The notes beneath the pieces are model-generated. The model ran no database searches. It was not told the origin of the DNA and saw only the letters and a program-made list of their open reading frames with translations. Below are positions 33,083-38,089 of a stretch of 38,089 nucleotides of DNA, one piece after another (the first letter of the stretch is position 1; each line of letters begins with the position of its first letter). Both the position numbers and the translations under genes were made by a program. Origin of the DNA: Lachnospiraceae bacterium (GTDB lineage Bacteria > Bacillota > Clostridia > Lachnospirales > Lachnospiraceae); the NCBI GenBank assembly GCA_017467845.1, contig JAFUKH010000098.1, forward strand, positions 1-38,089, written 5' to 3'.

Positions 33083-33104
33083 TATCGCAGGCTTGCCTGC
33101 GATA
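33083..33104 (+). other. Hairpin 2 in the xseA-xseB gap
   Basis: TATCGCAGG (33083-33091) and CCTGCGATA (33096-33104) form a perfect 9-bp stem with loop CTTG. It ends a few bases before the AGGGGG ribosome binding site of xseB, so it could influence xseB translation or mark an RNA cleavage site. Confidence 0.7.
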
Positions 33105-33119
33105 TGCAGGGGGATAATT

Positions 33120-33314
33120 ATGACAATAGAAGAGAATTTTGCCAAATTGGAAGAGACCATAGAGAAGCTGGAAAGTGAGGATGTATCCTTAGAGGATGCT
33201 TTTGCTGCTTATGCAGAGGGTATGAAGATATTAAAGGACTGTAATGACCAGATTGATAAGGTGGAAAAGCAGGTACTGAAGCTGACAGCAGAAGGGAAAT
33301 TGGAGAATCTGTAA
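33120..33314 (+). CDS. xseB: Exodeoxyribonuclease VII small subunit
   Basis: This 64-residue helical-hairpin protein partners XseA. The core is FAKLEETIEKLESEDVSLED with AFAAYAEGMKILKDCN, the standard XseB pattern. The start is ATG 33120, preceded by AGGGGGA; an in-frame ATG at 33093 lies within hairpin 2 and lacks a binding site. It is followed one base later by the ispA start. Confidence 0.95.
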   Translation: MTIEENFAKLEETIEKLESEDVSLEDAFAAYAEGMKILKDCNDQIDKVEKQVLKLTAEGKLENL

Positions 33315-33315
33315 T

Positions 33316-34239
33316 ATGAGCAATTTTGACACTTCCATGAAGGAAAAAGTAAAAGAAATTGAGAAAATAATTGATAGCTTCCTGCCGCAGGAGTGCGGTT
33401 ATCAGAAAGTGGTAATCCAGGCGATGAACTATAGCGTGCAGGCCGGAGGGAAGAGACTTCGTCCCATGCTGATGAATGAGACCTATCGTTTGTTCGGAGG
33501 CAGGGGAGAAGAAATTAAGCCTTTTATGGCTGCTATGGAAATGATTCATACCTATTCCCTGGTACATGATGATTTACCTGCTATGGATAATGATGAATAC
33601 CGCAGAGGACGGAAAACTACCCATGTAGTATATGGAGAGGCTAATGCCATTTTAGCCGGTGACGCGCTGCTTAATTATGCCTTTGAGACTGCCATTAAGG
33701 CATTTGAAATTGCAGAAGATTTTGAACCGGAAAAAGTGAATGCAATGAAGGAGGTTTCTGTAGCGAGATCTCTTCAGGTGCTTGCGCGTAAGGCCGGTAT
33801 ATTCGGAATGATTGGTGGGCAGACTGCTGACATTCAGGCGGAAGAGAAGGAGTGTGTTTCTCTTGAGGAACTGGTATTTATTCATAAGCATAAAACGGCG
33901 GCTCTCATAGAAGCATCCATGATGATTGGTGCTATTTTAGCCGGAGCCAGCTTAAATGAAGTTCGTAAAATAGAAAGGTGTGCTTATAATGTGGGACTGG
34001 CATTCCAGATTCAGGATGATATTTTGGATGTGACCGGTACCCAGGAGGAGCTTGGAAAGCCTATCGGAAGCGATGAGAAGAATAATAAGCAGACCTATGT
34101 AACATTAAAAGGCTTAGAAGAGTCAAGGAAGGAAGTAGAAAGATTATCTCAGGAAGCAGTTGAAATTCTACAGGAAATTCCCGGAGATAGCAGCTTTTTA
34201 ACAGAGCTCATTCATTCCTTAATTTATCGTACAAAGTAG
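33316..34239 (+). CDS. ispA: Polyprenyl (farnesyl/geranyl) diphosphate synthase
   Basis: This enzyme condenses isopentenyl diphosphate with allylic diphosphates to make short prenyl chains. The 307-residue helical protein has the first aspartate-rich motif DDLPAMDND preceded by HTYSLVH, the RRGRKTTH segment, and the second aspartate-rich motif QIQDDILDVTG. GGKRLRPML near the N-terminus is also typical. The four-residue spacing in DDxxxxD marks the bacterial farnesyl type. Its neighbour dxs supplies the same pathway. Confidence 0.96.
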   Translation: MSNFDTSMKEKVKEIEKIIDSFLPQECGYQKVVIQAMNYSVQAGGKRLRPMLMNETYRLFGGRGEEIKPFMAAMEMIHTYSLVHDDLPAMDNDEYRRGRKTTHVVYGEANAILAGDALLNYAFETAIKAFEIAEDFEPEKVNAMKEVSVARSLQVLARKAGIFGMIGGQTADIQAEEKECVSLEELVFIHKHKTAALIEASMMIGAILAGASLNEVRKIERCAYNVGLAFQIQDDILDVTGTQEELGKPIGSDEKNNKQTYVTLKGLEESRKEVERLSQEAVEILQEIPGDSSFLTELIHSLIYRTK

Positions 34240-34247
34240 GAGCAGGT

Positions 34248-36110
34248 ATGTTACTTGAACAGATTAAAAATCCAAATGATATAAAGAATATTGAGGAAAA
34301 GGATTATGAGGCACTGGCAGAGGAAATCAGACAGTTTCTGATTCAGTCTATCAGTGTAACGGGGGGGCATCTGGGCTCTAATTTGGGCGCAGTAGAGCTT
34401 ACTATGGCACTGCATTTGTCATTGAATCTGCCGGAGGATAAGATTATCTGGGATGTGGGACACCAGTCTTACACGCATAAGCTTTTGACCGGAAGAAGAG
34501 AGGGCTTTAATACTCTGCGACAGTATCAGGGACTCAGCGGTTTTCCTAAGAGAAAAGAGTCTAATTGTGATGCCTTTGATACGGGACACAGCTCCACCTC
34601 TGTTTCTGCAGGTCTGGGGCTGGCTAAAGCCAGAGATATTCAGGGAGAGGACAATACCATTGTATCGGTAATCGGCGACGGTTCCCTGACAGGTGGCATG
34701 GCATATGAAGCTCTGAATAATGCTGCAAAGCTGGAAACTAATTTTATCGTGGTTTTGAATGATAATAATATGTCCATCTCAGAGAATGTAGGCGGTGTCT
34801 CCAAATATCTTAACAATATCCGAACCGCAGACAGTTATCTGGGACTTAAGAAGGGGATCTATGATGCGCTTCTTGGAACCAGGCATGGAGACAACATGGT
34901 GTCCGGCATCCGTAGAGCCAAAAACAGTGTGAAGCATCTGGTAATCCCGGGAATGTTTTTTGAAGACATGGGACTTACCTATTTGGGGCCTGTGGATGGT
35001 CACGATATTAAGGGACTTTTAAGAGTATTCAAGGAAGCAAAGCGTGTGAAGGGCGCAGTGCTTGTTCATGTAATTACCCAGAAAGGAAAGGGATTTGCAC
35101 CGGCAGAAAAGCATCCTGCAAGATTCCATGGAGCAGAGCCTTTTGAAATAGAGACAGGTCTGCCCAGCAAGCCAAGAAATAAGGCAAACTATACCGATAT
35201 TTTCTCAACGGTAATGTGTAAGCTGGGGCAGCGTGATGAGAAAGTAGTAGCAATTACTGCCGCAATGCCGGACGGAACGGGATTAAAACGCTTCCGCAAC
35301 ATGTATCCGGATAGGTTTTTCGATGTAGGAATTGCAGAGGAGCATGCTGTGACCTTTGCTGCAGGACTTGCGGCGGGAGGCTTAAAGCCTATTGTGGCCA
35401 TTTATTCCTCCTTCCTGCAGAGGGCTTATGACCAGATTTTGCATGATGTATGTATTCAGAACCTTCCGGTGGTATTTGCCATTGACAGAGCCGGAATCGT
35501 AGGAAGTGACGGAGAGACTCATCAGGGTATTTTTGATTTATCATTTTTATCCAGTATTCCCGGTATGACGGTCTGTGCACCTAAGAATAAATGGGAGCTG
35601 TCCGATATGCTGAAGTTTGCAGTGAATTTGGAGGCACCCATTGCCATCCGTTATCCCAGAGGAGAAGCCTATGATGGTCTGAAGGAATATCGTGAGCCTA
35701 TTGAGTATGGTAAAGCAGAATGGATTTATAGGGAGCAGGATATTGCCCTTTTCGCAGTTGGAAGTATGGTAAAGACTGCAGAGGCTGTATATACGTCACT
35801 TAAGGAAAGGGGCTACAATGTCAGTCTGATTAACAGCCGTTTTGTAAAGCCTATTGATAAGGATGCGGTCAAGGAAGCTGCCAGAAATCATTCCATCATT
35901 GTGACCATGGAAGAGAACGTTGCAAGCGGCGGTTTTGGAGAAAAGGTTCTGCAGTACATGCAGGAGGAAGGGTTATCCTGTGATTTTATTCCTGTTACCA
36001 TACCTGACGCATATGTGGAGCATGGTAATGTAGAACTTTTAAAGAAAGAAATCGGATTGGATAGCGAAAGCATTGTTCAGACGATTATTAAAAGAATGGA
36101 ACAGATTTAG
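34248..36110 (+). CDS. dxs: 1-deoxy-D-xylulose-5-phosphate synthase
   Basis: Dxs performs the first step of the MEP isoprenoid pathway, joining pyruvate and glyceraldehyde 3-phosphate with thiamine diphosphate. The 620-residue protein shows GGHLGSNLGAVELT, DVGHQSYTHKLLTGR and the cofactor motif GDGSLTGGMAYEALNNA. It also has VDGHDIKGL, the second-domain stretches DVGIAEEHAVTFAAGLA and DRAGIVGSDGETHQG, and the transketolase C-terminal domain. Length is normal. It starts 8 bases after ispA with TAGGAG, and tlyA follows, the common clostridial order. Confidence 0.97.
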   Translation: MLLEQIKNPNDIKNIEEKDYEALAEEIRQFLIQSISVTGGHLGSNLGAVELTMALHLSLNLPEDKIIWDVGHQSYTHKLLTGRREGFNTLRQYQGLSGFPKRKESNCDAFDTGHSSTSVSAGLGLAKARDIQGEDNTIVSVIGDGSLTGGMAYEALNNAAKLETNFIVVLNDNNMSISENVGGVSKYLNNIRTADSYLGLKKGIYDALLGTRHGDNMVSGIRRAKNSVKHLVIPGMFFEDMGLTYLGPVDGHDIKGLLRVFKEAKRVKGAVLVHVITQKGKGFAPAEKHPARFHGAEPFEIETGLPSKPRNKANYTDIFSTVMCKLGQRDEKVVAITAAMPDGTGLKRFRNMYPDRFFDVGIAEEHAVTFAAGLAAGGLKPIVAIYSSFLQRAYDQILHDVCIQNLPVVFAIDRAGIVGSDGETHQGIFDLSFLSSIPGMTVCAPKNKWELSDMLKFAVNLEAPIAIRYPRGEAYDGLKEYREPIEYGKAEWIYREQDIALFAVGSMVKTAEAVYTSLKERGYNVSLINSRFVKPIDKDAVKEAARNHSIIVTMEENVASGGFGEKVLQYMQEEGLSCDFIPVTIPDAYVEHGNVELLKKEIGLDSESIVQTIIKRMEQI

Positions 36111-36123
36111 TAAGGATTAAGGA

Positions 36124-37014
36124 ATGAAGGAACGTCTAGATATCATTTTGGTAAATAATGGGTATGCACCCTCCAGAGAGAAGGCTAAGGCCATCATTAT
36201 GTCCGGTAATGTGTATGTAAATGGGCAGAAAGAGGACAAGGCCGGCTCTACCTTTGATGAAAGTAAGATTACCTTAGAGGTCCGGGGCACGCAGATGAAG
36301 TATGTAAGCCGCGGAGGTCTGAAGCTGGAAAAAGCAATGGAGTGCTGGGATATTTCGCTGGATAATAAGGTGTGTATGGATATCGGAGCATCTACAGGCG
36401 GCTTTACGGACTGTATGCTGCAGAATGGTGCCAGCAAGGTATATTCAGTAGACGTAGGTCACGGTCAGCTGGCGTGGAAGCTTAGAAACGATGAGCGTGT
36501 AGTGTGTATGGAGAAAACCAATTTCCGCTACATGGTGCCCTCTGATATTGAAGACAAAATTGATTTTGCCAGTGTGGATGTATCCTTTATCTCTTTGACA
36601 AAGATTCTTATACCGGCAAGAAATCTGTTAAATGAGAATGGCCAGATGGTCTGCCTTATTAAGCCACAGTTTGAAGCAGGAAAGGATAAGGTTGGGAAAA
36701 AGGGTGTTGTTCGTGAAATCAGCGTCCATGAGGAGGTTATCCGTAAGGCACTGGATTTTGCAGATTTTATCGGATTTGATGTGTTGCATCTGGAGTTTTC
36801 ACCGATTAAAGGACCGGAAGGAAATATCGAGTATCTGATGCATATTCAGAAAAATGCAGAGAAATCGGAAGAAAAAGCGGATTTTACGGAGAAAGAAGCA
36901 GAAGATGCTTTAAATGAAATTATCACAGAAAAGAGTGGTATTTCTTACAGCGAAGAAGTAAATAAGCTGGTAAAGGAGATTGTGGGCAGAGCCCATGAGA
37001 GTCTGGATAAATGA
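36124..37014 (+). CDS. tlyA: rRNA 2'-O-methyltransferase TlyA
   Basis: TlyA-type enzymes methylate riboses in 16S and 23S rRNA; some relatives were called hemolysins. The 296-residue protein has an S4 RNA-binding domain at residues 1-60 (RLDIILVNNGYAPSREKAK, IIMSGNVYVNG). An FtsJ-like methyltransferase fold follows with MDIGASTGGFTDCML, VYSVDVGHGQLAW, ASVDVSFISLTK, LIKPQFE and GPEGNIEYL. The likely catalytic Lys-Asp-Lys-Glu set is present. The last 50 residues are a charged helical tail, longer than in many relatives. The stop overlaps the NAD kinase start as ATGA. Confidence 0.95.
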   Translation: MKERLDIILVNNGYAPSREKAKAIIMSGNVYVNGQKEDKAGSTFDESKITLEVRGTQMKYVSRGGLKLEKAMECWDISLDNKVCMDIGASTGGFTDCMLQNGASKVYSVDVGHGQLAWKLRNDERVVCMEKTNFRYMVPSDIEDKIDFASVDVSFISLTKILIPARNLLNENGQMVCLIKPQFEAGKDKVGKKGVVREISVHEEVIRKALDFADFIGFDVLHLEFSPIKGPEGNIEYLMHIQKNAEKSEEKADFTEKEAEDALNEIITEKSGISYSEEVNKLVKEIVGRAHESLDK

Positions 37015-37856
37015 AACATTTTCTAATTTATACCAATCATCATAAAGACCCGGAGATGGAAATTACCGGTAGGATTTCCACCTATCTGGAGGGGAAGGGC
37101 TGTAGATGCAGCTCTCTTACCAAGGAGAATGGCAGCGTTCTGGAGGAGACTGCGATTCCGAAGGATGTGTACTGTATGATTGTTATCGGTGGAGACGGAA
37201 CCATGCTGCAGGCAGCCTGGGATACCAAACGTCTGGATATTCCCTTAATCGGTGTGAATCGTGGTACTCTTGGTTATATGACAGAGATTGAGCCGGGAGA
37301 TCTGGAGGAGGCACTGGATAAGCTGGTAGCAGGTGATTTTACCACGGAGAAGCGAATGATGCTTCACGGAAGTATCAAGTGGAACAGTGGGGATGTACAG
37401 GAAGATTGGGCACTGAATGATATTGTAATTTCCAGAAAAGGTTCGTTGCAGATTCATAAATTGAAGGTATATGTCAACGGACAATTTTTAAATGAGTATA
37501 ATGCAGACGGTGTGATTGTCAGCACACCCACCGGTTCTACCGGATATAGCTTATCTGCAGGAGGTCCTATTGTAGAGCCCAAGGCAAGGCTTATTATGCT
37601 GACGCCGATCTGTCCACATACTTTGAATGCCCGCAGTATTATACTGTCACCGGAGGATGAGATTGTGATTGAAGTGCCGGCAGACAGAAACGGAGAAGCG
37701 CAGGCAGTGGAAGCCAGCTTTGATGGAGCACATATGGTTTCTATGAAGACAGGGGAGAAGATTAAGATTGTTGCTTCAGAAAAGACCACAGAGATTATTC
37801 AGATTAATAAAGTGAGCTTTTTGGAAGTGTTACATAAAAAGATGAGTGACCATTAA
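37011..37856 (+). CDS. nadK: NAD kinase
   Basis: NadK phosphorylates NAD to NADP. The 281-residue protein has the nucleotide motif [13 protein letters not shown] at about residue 60, [11 protein letters not shown], and the core motif [20 protein letters not shown] followed by [11 protein letters not shown]. All key glycines and the aspartate of GGDG are kept. It overlaps tlyA by 4 bases, implying translational coupling, and is followed 14 bases later by argR. This is the known clostridial arrangement. Confidence 0.97.
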   Translation: MKHFLIYTNHHKDPEMEITGRISTYLEGKGCRCSSLTKENGSVLEETAIPKDVYCMIVIGGDGTMLQAAWDTKRLDIPLIGVNRGTLGYMTEIEPGDLEEALDKLVAGDFTTEKRMMLHGSIKWNSGDVQEDWALNDIVISRKGSLQIHKLKVYVNGQFLNEYNADGVIVSTPTGSTGYSLSAGGPIVEPKARLIMLTPICPHTLNARSIILSPEDEIVIEVPADRNGEAQAVEASFDGAHMVSMKTGEKIKIVASEKTTEIIQINKVSFLEVLHKKMSDH

Positions 37857-37870
37857 AAGGAGCGAGAAGG

Positions 37871-38089
37871 GTGAAAAAAAGCAGACATAGTAAGATTGTG
37901 GAGATTATCGAAAATAATGTAATTGAAACCCAGGAAGAGCTGGCTGCGAAATTGAAGGACTCCGGCTTTGAGGTAACTCAGGCTACGGTTTCCAGGGATA
38001 TCCGGGAGCTAAATCTGACAAAGGCACCTACCGGCGATGGTAAGCAGAAGTACATTGTTTTAAAGAATGATGACAGACATCTGGAAGGA
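37871..38089 (+). CDS. argR: Arginine repressor ArgR, N-terminal part (3' partial)
   Basis: The right edge cuts this gene after 73 codons. The visible part is the winged-helix DNA-binding domain of Arg[43 protein letters not shown] and KYIVL. The SRDIREL recognition helix is diagnostic. The start is GTG, set by AAGGAG 8 bases upstream. ArgR represses arginine biosynthesis when arginine is bound. The C-terminal arginine-binding domain lies outside the window. Confidence 0.94.
   Translation, partial: MKKSRHSKIVEIIENNVIETQEELAAKLKDSGFEVTQATVSRDIRELNLTKAPTGDGKQKYIVLKNDDRHLEG

Noticed and set aside
33083-33104. Hairpin as an intrinsic terminator after xseA
   Set aside because: No T-run follows, and xseB starts at once downstream in the same operon.
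33042-33119. OLE-type large RNA near the ispA/dxs genes
   Set aside because: That RNA is several hundred bases long; only 78 non-coding bases are available here.

Overview
The window looks like a chromosomal segment of a motile, endospore-forming member of the Clostridia, most likely family Lachnospiraceae. The grounds are a complete spoIIIAA-AH operon, a chemotaxis operon, the Firmicute order asp23-nusB-xseA-xseB-ispA-dxs-tlyA-nadK-argR, moderately low GC, strong AGGAGG-type ribosome binding sites and several TTG/GTG starts. The family assignment is inference. No rRNA, tRNA, CRISPR array, insertion sequence or phage gene was seen.

Layout. (1) Positions 1-7788, + strand: a chemotaxis operon already running at the left edge. 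It holds the tail of an Hpt-like protein, a receiver/HD-GYP protein with a degraded active site, cheR, cheB, a cheY-like receiver, cheA, cheW and a chemoreceptor with almost no extracytoplasmic domain. A clear intrinsic terminator closes it at 7803-7830. (2) 7876-15600, +: two large membrane hybrid histidine kinases that overlap by 8 bases, followed 23 bases later by a cytoplasmic enzyme resembling the PcRGLX/YetA rhamnogalacturonan-lyase family. The second kinase carries a whole DegV-like (fatty-acid-binding-protein) domain after its receiver, where its partner has an Hpt domain. (3) 15600-15746: a compact non-coding element with terminal inverted repeats and two internal hairpins. (4) 15773-17823, +: a membrane-anchored transglutaminase-like protein with a Thr/Pro-rich spacer, and a small Hpt-like protein without a phospho-acceptor histidine. 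(5) 22198-17820, - strand: trkA, trkH and a cardiolipin synthase, apparently one operon. (6) 22320-26823, +: spoIIIAA to spoIIIAH, in which SpoIIIAF and SpoIIIAG are strikingly short. (7) 26911-30972, +: deoB, prfC and a transglutaminase-like lipoprotein. (8) 31026 to the right edge, +: asp23/yqhY, nusB, xseA, xseB, ispA, dxs, tlyA, nadK and the start of argR, with two hairpins in the xseA-xseB gap.

How the genes work together. Region 1 is a standard chemoreceptor-CheW-CheA-CheY pathway with CheR/CheB adaptation. Region 2 is probably a signalling cassette using the same two-component logic, whose outputs are a phosphorelay and a DegV-like ligand-binding module. Region 5 joins potassium uptake to cardiolipin synthesis, both tied to osmotic adaptation. 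Region 6 encodes the mother-cell half of the channel between mother cell and forespore. Region 8 is housekeeping: antitermination, DNA repair, isoprenoid precursors, ribosomal RNA methylation, NADP synthesis and arginine control.

The most novel item is the hybrid kinase-DegV fusion. Next come the minimal SpoIIIAF/SpoIIIAG pair and the structured element at 15600-15746.
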